DNA of 64,000 nt from Bacillota bacterium (lineage in GTDB: Bacteria > Bacillota_G > SHA-98 > UBA4971), in the NCBI GenBank assembly GCA_012512055.1, contig JAAZEW010000183.1, positions 1 to 64,000 of the forward strand. The letters are read 5' to 3'. Numbering within the stretch: position 1 is the stretch's first letter; each line of letters opens with the position of its first letter. Below the pieces are notes generated by a model. It did not search any database. It was not told the origin of the DNA and saw only the letters and a program-made list of their open reading frames with translations. Shown here in pieces: positions 17,694-26,652 of this stretch. A program made the translations under genes and the position numbers.

Positions 17694-18644
17694 TTATTCC
17701 AGAGCGAGTTCCACAAGGAAAGCAACAAGATCGGGAAATTCCATTCCCGCAGCCTTTGCAGCATCAGGGATTAAGCTGGTGCGGGTCATACCGGGGATTG
17801 TATTCAACTCGAGTATGTAAACCTCGTCACCCGGCGTGACAATTAAGTCGGATCGTGAGATGCCTCGACACCCCAGAGCCTTGTGAGCCTTCAGCGCACT
17901 TTCCTGGGCTGCCTCATAAGCATGGGCCCCAATTTGGGCAGGAATGATGTGTTCACTCATGCCGGGAGTGTACTTGGCTTCGTAGTCGTACAAGCCGGTG
18001 ACGGAGCGGATTTCAATTACCGGCAGTGCTTGGGGCTCTTCATTGCCCAATACTCCAACAGTGATATCCGTCCCGGATATGTATTCTTCAACCAAAACCT
18101 CATCGTCATACTTGAATGCGTTCAAAACCGCACTCTCAAGATCTTCGGAAGACCTGACTACAGTCAATCCTATGGTTGAACCTTGCTTATTAGGTTTTAT
18201 CACCATCGGATAATCCAGGCCTTTCGTTATCTGTCCTATGACACCTTGCAGTCCTTCTTTCCGTAACGCATGACTGCTGACCAAAACATCTTTAGGGCAG
18301 AGGAGGCCTTCAAGGCGAAAGAGTCTCTTTGAAATCGCTTTGTTCATAGCCAGGGCGCTGGCAAGAACCCCGGAACCTACATACGGAAGTCCAAGTATAT
18401 CCAGAAGGCCCTGAAGACACCCGTCTTCCCCATACTTCCCGTGTAGAGCAATGAAGACTACGTCAGGCCTGGCTTCCGCAAGAGCAGTCACGGTATTATC
18501 GTCCAGATCCAAAGGTGTGACCTGAAAACCCTTCTCAACCAGGGCAGAACTTACTTGCCTTCCTGTGAACAATGATATTTCTCTCTCTGCAGATCTTCCA
18601 CCGTAAATTAGCGCAACTCTCTTTTTCACAGTATCCGTCGGCAA
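17694..18644 (-). CDS. ddl: D-alanine--D-alanine ligase
   Basis: ATP-grasp ligase making the D-Ala-D-Ala dipeptide for peptidoglycan; 316 residues. N-terminal ALIYGGRSAEREISL, ALHGKYGEDGCLQG, the ATP-grasp core VIKPNKQGSTIGLTVV, and C-terminal ILELNTIPGMTRTSLIPDAA. YDYEAKYTPG carries the tyrosine typical of D-Ala rather than D-lactate ligases, so vancomycin-type resistance is not suggested. It is followed after 92 bp by the sigma-54 activator and preceded by a small membrane protein and surE. Confidence 0.95.
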   Translation of the reverse strand: MPTDTVKKRVALIYGGRSAEREISLFTGRQVSSALVEKGFQVTPLDLDDNTVTALAEARPDVVFIALHGKYGEDGCLQGLLDILGLPYVGSGVLASALAMNKAISKRLFRLEGLLCPKDVLVSSHALRKEGLQGVIGQITKGLDYPMVIKPNKQGSTIGLTVVRSSEDLESAVLNAFKYDDEVLVEEYISGTDITVGVLGNEEPQALPVIEIRSVTGLYDYEAKYTPGMSEHIIPAQIGAHAYEAAQESALKAHKALGCRGISRSDLIVTPGDEVYILELNTIPGMTRTSLIPDAAKAAGMEFPDLVAFLVELALE

Positions 18645-18702
18645 ACCGGCGCAGAAAGCGCCTGGAATTGCCTGTGCTCCTTTCTTGACATGGCTTATAG
18701 AA

Positions 18703-18990
18703 TCATAACCGGTAAAACAGCGGCACCATAACCCTTACTGCGATAACTGAAACCAAGAATACATATATTGCCATCGTAGCCAAGACAATGCATGTGGCGA
18801 AGGAGATCACTTCTCCTGAAATCCCCCCGAACCGCCGGGCTGCAATTACCCACGCCATCTCGAATACTATTACAAGAGACAGAAGAGATGCGCACTTCAC
18901 TATCGAAATGAGGCCCACAACTGCACCCCCGGACAAATAAGAGTCTCTATATTCTATGTCTATTGCCGGGGATTTGAGATTAAGATCCAT
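18703..18990 (-). CDS. Small two-helix membrane protein, unknown
   Basis: About 95 residues from an ATG at 18990 that overlaps the surE stop. Two long hydrophobic stretches (roughly GAVVGLISIVKCASLLSLVI and FATCIVLATMAIYVFLVSVI) are separated by a short basic loop AARRFGG. No ribosome site is evident; translational coupling to surE would explain that. I do not recognise the family. The even hydrophobic pattern and fit between surE and ddl support a real gene, but the length is short. Confidence 0.5.
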   Translation of the reverse strand: MDLNLKSPAIDIEYRDSYLSGGAVVGLISIVKCASLLSLVIVFEMAWVIAARRFGGISGEVISFATCIVLATMAIYVFLVSVIAVRVMVPLFYRL

Positions 18991-19753
18991 CGCCAAACTT
19001 AATGTCCCAAGTCTTGAGCTGCTCAAGCAAATCGTATTTAGTGAGATCGAGGTGAATCGGGGTAATCGAAATCATGTTGTGCCTGACGGCTACGGAATCA
19101 ATATCAAGATCTCCTTCGTACTCCTCTACATTACCTGCCATCCAGTAGTATGTCCTACCCCTGGGATCAACTCGCCTATCAAAGACGTCTTTCCAAACCC
19201 TCGCGCCTAATCTTGTAATGGATACGCCCGCCAGGTCCCGCTTCTCCACAGACGGAATGTTGACGTTCAGCAGGGTCTTGGGCGGCAGCCCTCTCTTGGC
19301 CACTGTTGAAACAAGTTGTTTGCCGAACTCGGCTGCCATAGGATAATTGCAGTTGTCAAAGGCAGCCACAGATATCGCCACTGAAGGAATTCCGTATATC
19401 ACTCCTTCAATTGCAGCAGACACAGTCCCGGAATACAGCACGTCAGTGCCTAGATTCGGTCCGCGATTAATCCCGGACACGACTACATCAGGCTTCCATT
19501 CCAGGAGATCCTCAATAGCTAACTTGACACAGTCTGAAGGGGTGCCGTCAACAGCCCACGCCTGAATTCCGGAGTCGGGGAACTCAATGTTTTGTATCCT
19601 TAGAGGCCTAAGCACCGTAATGGCATGTCCCGTTGCGCTTCTTTCTCTGTCAGGGGCCACTACTTTGACTTCGCCGAGTTTTATGAGCTCCTGTGCTAAC
19701 ATGCTTATCCCGTCAGCGAGGATTCCGTCATCGTTAGTGACCAGTATTCGCAT
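18980..19753 (-). CDS. surE: 5'/3'-nucleotidase SurE
   Basis: Survival protein E: a divalent-metal nucleoside monophosphate phosphatase, 257 residues. The N-terminal MRILVTNDDGI supplies the metal-binding NDD, and SGINRGPNLGTDVLYSGTV is the second conserved active-site block. Length and full-span similarity are normal. It lies 10 bp downstream of the MgtC-like gene and overlaps the following small membrane ORF, consistent with one transcript. Confidence 0.95.
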   Translation of the reverse strand: MRILVTNDDGILADGISMLAQELIKLGEVKVVAPDRERSATGHAITVLRPLRIQNIEFPDSGIQAWAVDGTPSDCVKLAIEDLLEWKPDVVVSGINRGPNLGTDVLYSGTVSAAIEGVIYGIPSVAISVAAFDNCNYPMAAEFGKQLVSTVAKRGLPPKTLLNVNIPSVEKRDLAGVSITRLGARVWKDVFDRRVDPRGRTYYWMAGNVEEYEGDLDIDSVAVRHNMISITPIHLDLTKYDLLEQLKTWDIKFGDGS

Positions 19754-19762
19754 GGAGAGCGC

Positions 19763-20425
19763 TCACTCCTCATAACCTACATGAATCACGCCGTCCACTT
19801 CAGTGATCTCATCCAGCAACCTGTCTTTAGGCACTGAGAATGGCACTTCAAGGCTTAGATGGATACCGGCTTCATGCCCTTTCCCCAGAGTCTCCATATC
19901 TACTTCTTTTATACTTACCCCATATCTGCCCAATATCGACGCGATGGCGCCCAACTGCCCAGGCCTGTCGCTTACATGGACAAAAAGCGTATCACGTTTT
20001 GACAGTATGAATCTTCGCTCAAAACGATCAAATACCACAAGCACAACAACGACAAGGCCTGTAGCCACTGCACCGGATACGTAAAACCCTGTGCCGACAG
20101 CCAATCCTATCCCTGCCACGACCCAAAGGCTTGCTGCGGTTGTCAGCCCTTTAATCGTCGAGCCTTCCCGAAGGATGGTGCCTGCCCCGAGAAAACCTAT
20201 CCCGCTGATTACCTGAGCTGCGATCCGCCCCGGATCATACCCCAGTTTTCCTGAAAACTCCAAGAAAGCGTATTGAGAGATTATCATTATGAGAGCTGAT
20301 CCAATACATACCAGGATATGAGTTCTGAAGCCTGCAGGCCGTTTATGGCTCTCCCGTTCGAGCCCGATCAGCCCACCTAACGCAGTGGCAACGAAGAGTC
20401 TCAGAATTACCTCTCCCTGGGAGAT
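19763..20425 (-). CDS. MgtC/SapB-family membrane protein
   Basis: About 220 residues from ATG 20425, preceded by GGGGTGAG; a longer upstream reading frame is less likely. The N-terminal half has four to five hydrophobic helices with the family core ATALGGLIGLERES, PAGFRTHILVCIGSALIM and GIGFLGAGTIL. The C-terminal 80 residues form a soluble ACT-like domain (VHVSDRPGQLGAIASILGRY). MgtC proteins influence Mg2+ adaptation and ATP synthase in pathogens; in free-living Firmicutes the role is unclear. Chaperone or regulatory function cannot be decided from sequence. Confidence 0.9.
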   Translation of the reverse strand: MSQGEVILRLFVATALGGLIGLERESHKRPAGFRTHILVCIGSALIMIISQYAFLEFSGKLGYDPGRIAAQVISGIGFLGAGTILREGSTIKGLTTAASLWVVAGIGLAVGTGFYVSGAVATGLVVVVLVVFDRFERRFILSKRDTLFVHVSDRPGQLGAIASILGRYGVSIKEVDMETLGKGHEAGIHLSLEVPFSVPKDRLLDEITEVDGVIHVGYEE

Positions 20426-20550
20426 CATACGCTCACCCCACGATCCCTTGAAACTCAGAGGCCTTATCAATCAGATTCAATTATAGCATAAACATTGGGA
20501 TGGAAGTGCAAGCGCATGTAATACCACGAGGCACCCGGAAATTCACTGGG

Positions 20551-21438
20551 TCAACTGCTTGCTCTTCGGGTGAATTGTTCTCGCAAGGTTAAGACACGGC
20601 GGGAGACTTGACACACAAGTGATCTTATCTCGTCCAGGGCTTCCAGAACCGGCTTTGTGGACTCATCTCCACATAGCTCTTTTATGGCTTCCAGTGCATA
20701 GGACCTGAGATCTTCATTCTCAAGGCATATCCTTACCAAAGGCTCAATTGCCCGCTCATCGCCTAAGGCTCGAAGGGCCTGTATAGCGCCATAGCGAACA
20801 TCGACAGACTCGTCACCCAGACAGGAAATGAGCTTTCCCAGCACCTTGATGTCGCCGATTTTCCGCAGGGCTTCAACTGCTTCGTATCTCACTGCAGGAT
20901 CAGCATCGCCCAATAGCGCTGACAAGCGCGACACGGATTTTTTGTGTCTCATCTCTCCCAGGAGCTTTGCCGCTCTGCGACGGGTGTTCCTGTCAGTGAT
21001 CTCCAGCGCACAACTGACAGCTTCAACTACCTGTGTTTTGGGGAATTTCATAATTGCTCTCGTGATATTGTACGCCACATACGGATTTTCATCTCGCAGG
21101 GCTTTCACAAGATGTTCCAATGAAGACTCTTCCCGGATTTCGCCAAGCGCTTCTGAAACCCAGCTCCTGACTGAATCGTCCTCGTCCTCAAGAGCACGAA
21201 TCAATATACCTACGGCTTTGCTGTCAGGTAGTTTACTAAGGCCATAGGCTGCCCCCCGCCTGGCAGAGACATCTCCTCGGTCAAGCGCTTCCATAAGAAG
21301 ATCTACGATCTCAGCCCTGACGCTTTGAACCTCGACCCTGGCAACATCTGTTCTGTTACCGGCAAGTCTGTGCAAATCTTCCTCAAGTTGAGACAGTTGG
21401 TGAATTAGAATATCTATTTTGTCGATACCATCCACCAT
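20551..21438 (-). CDS. HEAT-repeat (PBS-lyase-like) protein
   Basis: 295 residues made almost entirely of about seven HEAT repeats (for example RRGAAYGLSKLPDSKAVGIL, VRSWVSEALGEIREESSLEH, VRYEAVEALRKIGDIKVLGK), ending in a basic QVSRRVLTLREQFTRRASS. No catalytic residues are seen. Such solenoids bind proteins; the partner is unknown. GGGGGAG precedes the ATG by seven bases. It is flanked by gaps of 125 and 187 bp, so it may be its own unit. Confidence 0.85.
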   Translation of the reverse strand: MVDGIDKIDILIHQLSQLEEDLHRLAGNRTDVARVEVQSVRAEIVDLLMEALDRGDVSARRGAAYGLSKLPDSKAVGILIRALEDEDDSVRSWVSEALGEIREESSLEHLVKALRDENPYVAYNITRAIMKFPKTQVVEAVSCALEITDRNTRRRAAKLLGEMRHKKSVSRLSALLGDADPAVRYEAVEALRKIGDIKVLGKLISCLGDESVDVRYGAIQALRALGDERAIEPLVRICLENEDLRSYALEAIKELCGDESTKPVLEALDEIRSLVCQVSRRVLTLREQFTRRASS

Positions 21439-21625
21439 GTGAAATCTCCCCCATCCCCTGGCAGCAACTTAATTTCGAAATGGATTCCGCCGCCCGAGAA
21501 TCAGCACAAAGGGGAAAATGCGCCTTACTCGTGGGTACAGCATGGCGACAGCACATTAATTGTTCGACGCCGGCAGATCTATTCCTCCCGGCCTATTCTT
21601 AGTCATTCAATCTTTTGTGTCTTGG

Positions 21626-21991
21626 CTAAGTGCTTCTCATTCCGCAATGAGGACACACATCTTGGTCAAGCTCCATGAGATCATGGCATTTTAGGCATTC
21701 CTTCTTTACCGGCTTTCCGCAATGTGGGCAGAAGGCCAGATTGTGGATGTACTTCTTGGAACAGTGGGGGCATGTGAGAAGTTCTCCGCGTGGACGCAAG
21801 AACAAGTATAAAACCACGACAGCCAGAGTTGCAAAAACATTTACGGTCAAAGCCGAGAAGACACACGCTACCGCCCAGATTACAGGGTTATGATCCCGCC
21901 CGCGGGCGTCGCGGAAAACCCACCAGGCACACACGGCGCCTACCGCTATAGTCCCGATGAATACAGGCCAATTCATTCCGTTTGCTTCCAT
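21626..21991 (-). CDS. Two-helix membrane protein with double zinc ribbon
   Basis: 121 residues. Two hydrophobic helices (about 8-24 and 38-64) are followed by four CxxC knuckles: CPHC, CPHC, CLKC and CPHC, forming a double zinc-ribbon (DZANK-like) cytosolic tail. No enzyme domain is present. Proteins of this form are common in Clostridia and of unknown function. The 187-bp gap on its left has no recognisable element. Confidence 0.8.
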   Translation of the reverse strand: MEANGMNWPVFIGTIAVGAVCAWWVFRDARGRDHNPVIWAVACVFSALTVNVFATLAVVVLYLFLRPRGELLTCPHCSKKYIHNLAFCPHCGKPVKKECLKCHDLMELDQDVCPHCGMRST

Positions 21992-22041
21992 TTCCCTTCC
22001 CCTGTCATATCATGTTTCCAAAGTGAGCCAGGCCTGGGGTC

Positions 22042-23070
22042 TTACGAATCCTTCATATGTTCAAACTTGATCCTGATTTCGGGAACAGGCATTCTGAGCA
22101 TCAAGTCTTCCACTGCTTTTCTGGGATCCAAACCTTCGAAAAGAACGGCGTACAATTTCGAGGCAATAGGCATTTCCACATTGACGCGTTTTGACAAGGC
22201 CACTGCTGCCTTTGTGGTGGCAATCCCTTCCACCACCATGTTTGTGGAGCTTAAGATCTTGTCAACACTCTTTCCCCTGGCTATTGCCATCCCTGCTCTC
22301 CTATTCCTTGACAACATGCTCATGCATGTTACGATTACATCGCCCATCCCTGAAAGGCCTGCAAAGGTCATGGGATTGGCTCCGAGGGCAGTCCCGAGTC
22401 GCACGATCTCCGCAATACCCCGGGTCATAATGGCAGCGCGCGTATTATCGCCGAATCCAAGCCCGTCAGAAACCCCGGTTCCTAAAGCGATTACGTTCTT
22501 CAAAGCCCCGCCCAGCTCCACCCCGATGATATCCCTGCTGGTATAGACCCTGAGAGTCGAACACATGAGAGTCTCTTGAGCCAGCTTGGCAACGGGTAAA
22601 TGACAGGACGCAGCGACAATTGCAGTAGGAACCCTGCGGGCCACTTCTTCGGCATGACTCGGACCGGATATGACCCCTATGTTATCAGCAAGCTCAGCGG
22701 GAAGTTCCTGCGCCATGACTTCTGACATACGCATTAGGCTTCCTTCTTCAATGCCTTTGGCTGCATGAATCAGGACATGTTCCGGCGTCAAATGCGGCCT
22801 GGCTTTCCGAATCACGCTCCGCATATGCTGAGCGGGAACGGGCATCAGGACGAACCGGTTCATCCCGATGACTCTTTCCATATCAGAAGTTGCAAGAACT
22901 CTCTCGGGTACAAAGACCCCCTCCAGAAATGTCTCATTTGTCCGGCATGTGTTTATTTCATCAACGACTTCTTCTTCCCTTGCCCACAAGTCTACCGTGT
23001 AGCCTTCTTCAGCTAGTAGAGCCGCTAGAGCCGTTCCCCAGCCCCCTGCACCGATAATCCCTAGTCTCAC
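22042..23070 (-). CDS. gpsA: Glycerol-3-phosphate dehydrogenase [NAD(P)+]
   Basis: Makes sn-glycerol-3-phosphate for phospholipid synthesis; 342 residues. The N-terminal Rossmann motif IGAGGWGTALA, substrate-binding GVELGGALKNVIALGTGVSD, and FAGLSGMGDVIVTC are all present. The GTG start overlaps the plsY stop by four bases, so the two are translationally coupled and feed the same pathway (GpsA product is the PlsY acceptor). Confidence 0.96.
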   Translation of the reverse strand: MRLGIIGAGGWGTALAALLAEEGYTVDLWAREEEVVDEINTCRTNETFLEGVFVPERVLATSDMERVIGMNRFVLMPVPAQHMRSVIRKARPHLTPEHVLIHAAKGIEEGSLMRMSEVMAQELPAELADNIGVISGPSHAEEVARRVPTAIVAASCHLPVAKLAQETLMCSTLRVYTSRDIIGVELGGALKNVIALGTGVSDGLGFGDNTRAAIMTRGIAEIVRLGTALGANPMTFAGLSGMGDVIVTCMSMLSRNRRAGMAIARGKSVDKILSSTNMVVEGIATTKAAVALSKRVNVEMPIASKLYAVLFEGLDPRKAVEDLMLRMPVPEIRIKFEHMKDS

Positions 23071-23666
23071 TCAACTTTCTCTCCTAACTTCCGTTCTTTG
23101 CCGGATAGTAGTCTTCTGATATTTGAATGATGCTTAAATATGGCTAATCCACCGATAATCGCAGCAAGGACCACATATTCCGGAGGGTAGTGCAATGCAT
23201 AAGCTGCAAATGGAGCAAGCACTGCTACGATAATCGAGCCTAGGGACACGTACCTTGTGAGTAATACAACGCCTGCCCACACCGGAACAAGAACCAGAGC
23301 CACCATAGGCATGGAGGCAAGGATGATCCCGCCTCCGACTCCAATGCCTTTACCACCTTGAAATCTCAAGAACACAGAGTATGCACCGCCTAACGCAGCC
23401 GCTAAGCCGCACAGTGCGCCGCACAATGTTCCTTGAGCCAGGATACCCAAATAAACACTTGAGGCCCCTTTCCCCAGATCACAACACAAGACGAGAAGCG
23501 CAGGGCCCCGTCCTAACACTCTAAGGACATTAGTAGCGCCTATATTACCGCTGCCCTTAGTTCGCACGTCTACACCTGTCAATAGCTTTCCTACAACATA
23601 CCCGAAAGGAATGGACCCTAAAAGATAGCTGAAACCTATTGCTGCCAGAACCCCCACATACTTCAT
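23067..23666 (-). CDS. plsY: Acyl-phosphate:glycerol-3-phosphate acyltransferase
   Basis: Integral membrane acyltransferase, 199 residues, with about five transmembrane segments. The three PlsY cytosolic motifs are visible: SIPFGYVVGK with TKGSGNIGATNVLR, then RFQGGKGIGVGGG, then the C-terminal FKHHSNIRRLLSGKE. It transfers acyl groups from acyl-phosphate to G3P to make lysophosphatidate. Good GGAGGAG site. Lies between der and gpsA, the usual Firmicute der-plsY-gpsA order. Confidence 0.96.
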   Translation of the reverse strand: MKYVGVLAAIGFSYLLGSIPFGYVVGKLLTGVDVRTKGSGNIGATNVLRVLGRGPALLVLCCDLGKGASSVYLGILAQGTLCGALCGLAAALGGAYSVFLRFQGGKGIGVGGGIILASMPMVALVLVPVWAGVVLLTRYVSLGSIIVAVLAPFAAYALHYPPEYVVLAAIIGGLAIFKHHSNIRRLLSGKERKLGEKVE

Positions 23667-23686
23667 GATTTCTCCTCCGTTCCTGT

Positions 23687-25012
23687 CTATCCTCTTTTCC
23701 GGAGCAGGAATCTCAACGGAGCCCCTTGGAAGTCAAAGGACTCCCTTAAAGTGTTTTCCAGGTAGCGTCTGTAGGAGAAAGTCATTAGATTAGGATAATT
23801 CGTAAAGAGGGCAAAGGACGGCGGGCTTGTTGATACCTGGGTGCCATAGAATATCTTCATTTGCCTGCCTTTGTCTTGGGGTGGTGCCACTCTGAATTGG
23901 GCTTCTTTCAACACCTCATTCAGAACAGGAGTGTCGATGCGCCTTCTGTGGTTCGAAGCCACTTTCTCCGCAACCTCCATTAATGTGGAAATCCCCTGGT
24001 TGTTAAGGGCAGACACGAAAAGAACAGGCACGTATGATATGAACGCCATTTCGCTCCTTACACGCTGTTCAAAATGAGCTCTCCCTTGCTTGCCCCCTTT
24101 AAGCAGATCACATTTGTTTGCCACAATAATCATGCCTTGACCTGCTTCTTCCACGTATCCCGCAATTCTTGCGTCCTGCGAGACAGGCATCTCCGAGGCA
24201 TCCAGGACAATGAGAGCTACATCACACCTGTCTGCTGCGCGAAGCGCACGAAATACACTATAGCGTTCTACAGGGCTGTCAATCTTCGCCATCCGGCGAA
24301 TCCCGGCAGTGTCGATTATCACAAAACGCTTATCGTTCCACACAAAAGGCGTATCCAAAGCATCCCGGGTAGTGCCTGGTATTGGCGTCACTATAGCCCG
24401 CTCCTCCCCGAGGATGCAGTTTACCAGAGAAGACTTGCCCACGTTGGGACGGCCGAGGACCGCCAGTTTTATTGATTCATCTTGAATGTCCCGTTCGTCG
24501 GGCAAAGCGGAGGTATGTGGCAGGAGTTCAAGGGTTCTGTCAAGCAGGTCCCCTATCCCTATCCCATGAATAGCAGAGACGGGATGAGGCGGGCCAAGGC
24601 CTAACGCGTAGAATTCCACGTGGTGATCGTAACGTGCCCCCTCTGCCTTGTTGGCAACGACTATCACCTTGCGCCCGGACCTCCTTAGGACGTCAGCAAC
24701 ATCATAATCATGGGGCATTAAGCCTGAAGCTGTATCTACCACAAACCAAACTACATCAGCTTCACTGATTGCCATGTCAGTCTGAGCAATTGTGAGCTCT
24801 CCAATAGAATCTCCGGCAGGTTCGGCATAGATACCGCCTGTATCTACAAGAGTGAAGGTCCTTCCGCTCCATTCAGCGTGGGCGTAGACTCTGTCCCTTG
24901 TAACTCCCGGGGTTTCCTCGACGATGGCATGGCGAGTGCCTAGGATCCTGTTAAACAGTTGAGACTTGCCCACGTTCGGCCTTCCCACAATAGCCACTAT
25001 GGAACCATACAC
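23687..25012 (-). CDS. der: Ribosome-assembly GTPase Der (EngA)
   Basis: 441 residues with two tandem GTPase domains, the Der hallmark. Domain 1 has GRPNVGKSQ, DTGG and NKAE; domain 2 has GRPNVGKSS, DTAGIRR and NKCD. A KH-like C-terminal domain ends ENTLRESFDFQGAPLRFLLR. It is needed for 50S maturation. It starts at a GTG with a GAGGGG site. A hairpin in the 198-bp gap upstream separates it from the prsA-like gene. Confidence 0.97.
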   Translation of the reverse strand: MYGSIVAIVGRPNVGKSQLFNRILGTRHAIVEETPGVTRDRVYAHAEWSGRTFTLVDTGGIYAEPAGDSIGELTIAQTDMAISEADVVWFVVDTASGLMPHDYDVADVLRRSGRKVIVVANKAEGARYDHHVEFYALGLGPPHPVSAIHGIGIGDLLDRTLELLPHTSALPDERDIQDESIKLAVLGRPNVGKSSLVNCILGEERAIVTPIPGTTRDALDTPFVWNDKRFVIIDTAGIRRMAKIDSPVERYSVFRALRAADRCDVALIVLDASEMPVSQDARIAGYVEEAGQGMIIVANKCDLLKGGKQGRAHFEQRVRSEMAFISYVPVLFVSALNNQGISTLMEVAEKVASNHRRRIDTPVLNEVLKEAQFRVAPPQDKGRQMKIFYGTQVSTSPPSFALFTNYPNLMTFSYRRYLENTLRESFDFQGAPLRFLLRKRG

Positions 25013-25108
25013 TAAAGGTCACCCCTCTACCATAAACGTAATCCGTTCTGTGATGGGCCTGCCTGTACATACAGTGGCTTAAGTGTCCCGTATGTATTCT
25101 TACGACAA

Positions 25109-25129
25109 GAGGAGGGACTAGCCCTCCTC
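25109..25129 (-). terminator. Stem-loop downstream of the prsA-like gene
   Basis: GAGGAGGG (25109-25116) pairs perfectly with CCCTCCTC (25122-25129) across a 5-nt loop. On the minus strand the stem is followed by TTGTCGT, a weak T-tract. It lies between the prsA-like stop and der, so it probably terminates or attenuates read-through. Confidence 0.5.
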
Positions 25130-25210
25130 CTCATAATAACCAACAGCGTCTGCAAAAGCCAGACACAATTCGTCTCATCCAATGACAAAGTCTGACTAAA
25201 GAGCAGCAGC

Positions 25211-26119
25211 TCAATATGCTATGCTGTAAATAGCGTCTTCCAAGTCTTTGTCGTTAATTTTTATCTGTGCCGCATCTTTCAGTTCACTGAGCACTGCTGA
25301 TGTAAGCTTCGCCTTCTGCTTTATGACTTGTTTCCGCACATCATCTTGCACGTTTTCATAAGGCAACAGTCTTTCGGGTTTCTTGTCCTCGACTCTGATT
25401 ATGTGATAACCGAACATGGTCGTAACAGGAGCGCTGGTCTCACCTATACCAAGGCTGAACGCAACTTCTTCAAATGAGGTATCCATGACGCCTCTTTCGA
25501 AGAATCCAAGGTCACCGCCTTTATCTTTTGAGCCCGGATCCGTTGACTTCTCTTTGGCGATTTCGGCAAAATCCTCGCCCATCTCGAGCTGCTTCAGGAT
25601 ACTCTTTGCCGTCTCTTCATCCTCAACCAGGATATGCCTTGCCTTGACCTGCTCAGGTTCTGTGTACTTATCCTTGTTCTCTTCATAATAGGTTTTCAGC
25701 TCTTCTTCTTCCACTGTTACGTCTTTTGCTGCTATCCCTTCAAGTAACAACGTGCTTCTGATTTGCCCTCTTAGATCGTCAAGAGTCATTCCGTACTGGG
25801 ATAAGACTTGTTCAAGGCCGACTGAGGATCCGAACTGGTCTGCCAGCTTGTCCATTTCAGATTGAACTTCCTCATCGGTGACTGTGATATCATGCTGCTT
25901 TGCCCCTTGCCTAATGAGTTCTTCACGCAACAACCCGGCTAGCATCTGGTTGCCGCTTTGCTTCTTCAGAGCATCGTTAAACTGTTTCCACGTGATGTTT
26001 GTTGAGTTTACTCTGGCAACGGCTTTCAGGTCATTATGAATCCACAAGGCTCCAATTATCAAAAGGCCTACAACTACAATGATAGTGATCACTCTTAGTG
26101 AGCTCTTACTGTTCACCAT
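25211..26119 (-). CDS. prsA: Membrane-anchored parvulin-type peptidyl-prolyl isomerase (PrsA/SurA-like)
   Basis: About 302 residues from ATG 26119 with GGGAGG ahead; the longer upstream reading frame is translated repeat DNA. There is an N-terminal transmembrane anchor (about 9-27) rather than a lipobox. A SurA-like chaperone region follows, then a rotamase domain (about 150-245) with KARHILVEDEETAK, GGDLGFFERGVM and GYHIIRVEDK. It is expected on the outer face of the membrane, folding exported proteins. The gene symbol is by family likeness only. Its upstream region is the minisatellite and A element at 26160-26530. Confidence 0.85.
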   Translation of the reverse strand: MVNSKSSLRVITIIVVVGLLIIGALWIHNDLKAVARVNSTNITWKQFNDALKKQSGNQMLAGLLREELIRQGAKQHDITVTDEEVQSEMDKLADQFGSSVGLEQVLSQYGMTLDDLRGQIRSTLLLEGIAAKDVTVEEEELKTYYEENKDKYTEPEQVKARHILVEDEETAKSILKQLEMGEDFAEIAKEKSTDPGSKDKGGDLGFFERGVMDTSFEEVAFSLGIGETSAPVTTMFGYHIIRVEDKKPERLLPYENVQDDVRKQVIKQKAKLTSAVLSELKDAAQIKINDKDLEDAIYSIAY

Positions 26120-26178
26120 TGGTTCCTCCCTTTTCACGCGCTGCACAAGAACGGGTTCAGTGTACCATACCGGGGATC

Positions 26179-26397
26179 CGGTGTCAACTGCACCCGGGGC
26201 CATTACACCCGGGGCCATTGCACCCGAGCCACCCGTCAACCGAGGCACCGAAGTCACGCGGTACCTGAGCCATACGGCACCTGAGGCGGCCGTCACCCGA
26301 GCCAACCGAGGTATCCGAATCACCCAAGGCATCGAAGCCACCCGTCAACCGAGGCACCGAAGTCACGCGGTACCTGAGCCATACGGCACCTGAGGCG
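26179..26397. repeat. Minisatellite-like repeat tract upstream of prsA-like gene
   Basis: A tract of short CACCCGRGGCCATT- and ACCGAGGCAYCGAA-type units. A 61-bp block occurs twice, at 26228-26288 and 26337-26397 (spacing 109 bp), with identical sequence as far as I can read. CCCGGGGCCATTACA / CCCGGGGCCATTGCA is a 15-bp tandem pair at its left end. It is in frame with prsA but encodes low-complexity sequence and lies upstream of the preferred start. It occupies part of the 533-bp gap 26120-26652. Confidence 0.8.
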
Positions 26398-26406
26398 TCC
26401 GAGGCG

Positions 26407-26530
26407 CTAAGTGTGTGTTTATGAAACCGTTGTTCTCTCCCACATTATGTTAACGCAGCTCGCTTGAATCGCAAAAACCGGTCGCCGTCTTCGGCGAAAC
26501 CGGCAGCTATTGGAGAAGTTCAACGGTCTC
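26407..26530 (+). repeat. R-like left end plus element A (copy 3)
   Basis: CTAAGT at 26407-26412 resembles an R left terminus and is followed, at the same spacing as in R2, by a full A element at 26423-26530. The R right half is not found afterwards, so this is either a broken R copy or a solo A element with a chance CTAAGT. Confidence 0.5.
26423..26530 (-). mobile_element. Mini-element A, copy 3 (reverse orientation)
   Basis: 108 bp from GAAACCGTTG to CAACGGTCTC. Its interior (CATTATGTTAAC then CGGTCGCCGTCTTCGGCG) is the reverse complement of the A copies in R2 and R4, so this copy is inverted. No clear flanking duplication is seen here. Confidence 0.75.
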
Positions 26531-26585
26531 GTGCCGATCCAATTAGTTGCGTCCCGCGAAGCTTACCGGGAAGCATGCCTTATAT

Positions 26586-26606
26586 CCCCATAGCTAAAGC
26601 CAGGGG
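26586..26606 (+). repeat. Hairpin resembling an IS200/IS605-type end
   Basis: CCCC-ATAGCTAAAGCCA-GGGG followed by CTTCACGGCGC. The GCTAAAGC core inside a C-run/G-run hairpin followed by CTTC resembles the subterminal hairpins of IS200/IS605-family elements. No tnpA or tnpB is nearby, so at most it is a remnant. Confidence 0.3.
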
Positions 26607-26652
26607 CTTCACGGCGCGCGCGGTAAGTCACGGACGAACAATTTTCCCCGGC

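Noticed and set aside
21890..22546. 218-residue plus-strand frame
   Set aside because: Antisense to gpsA and the zinc-ribbon gene; no ribosome site.
26120..26341. N-terminal extension of the prsA-like protein
   Set aside because: It is translated minisatellite; GGGAGG and the membrane anchor support the ATG at 26119.
26179..26397. CRISPR array
   Set aside because: Repeats are too few, irregular in spacing, and merge into one another without unique spacers; no cas genes.
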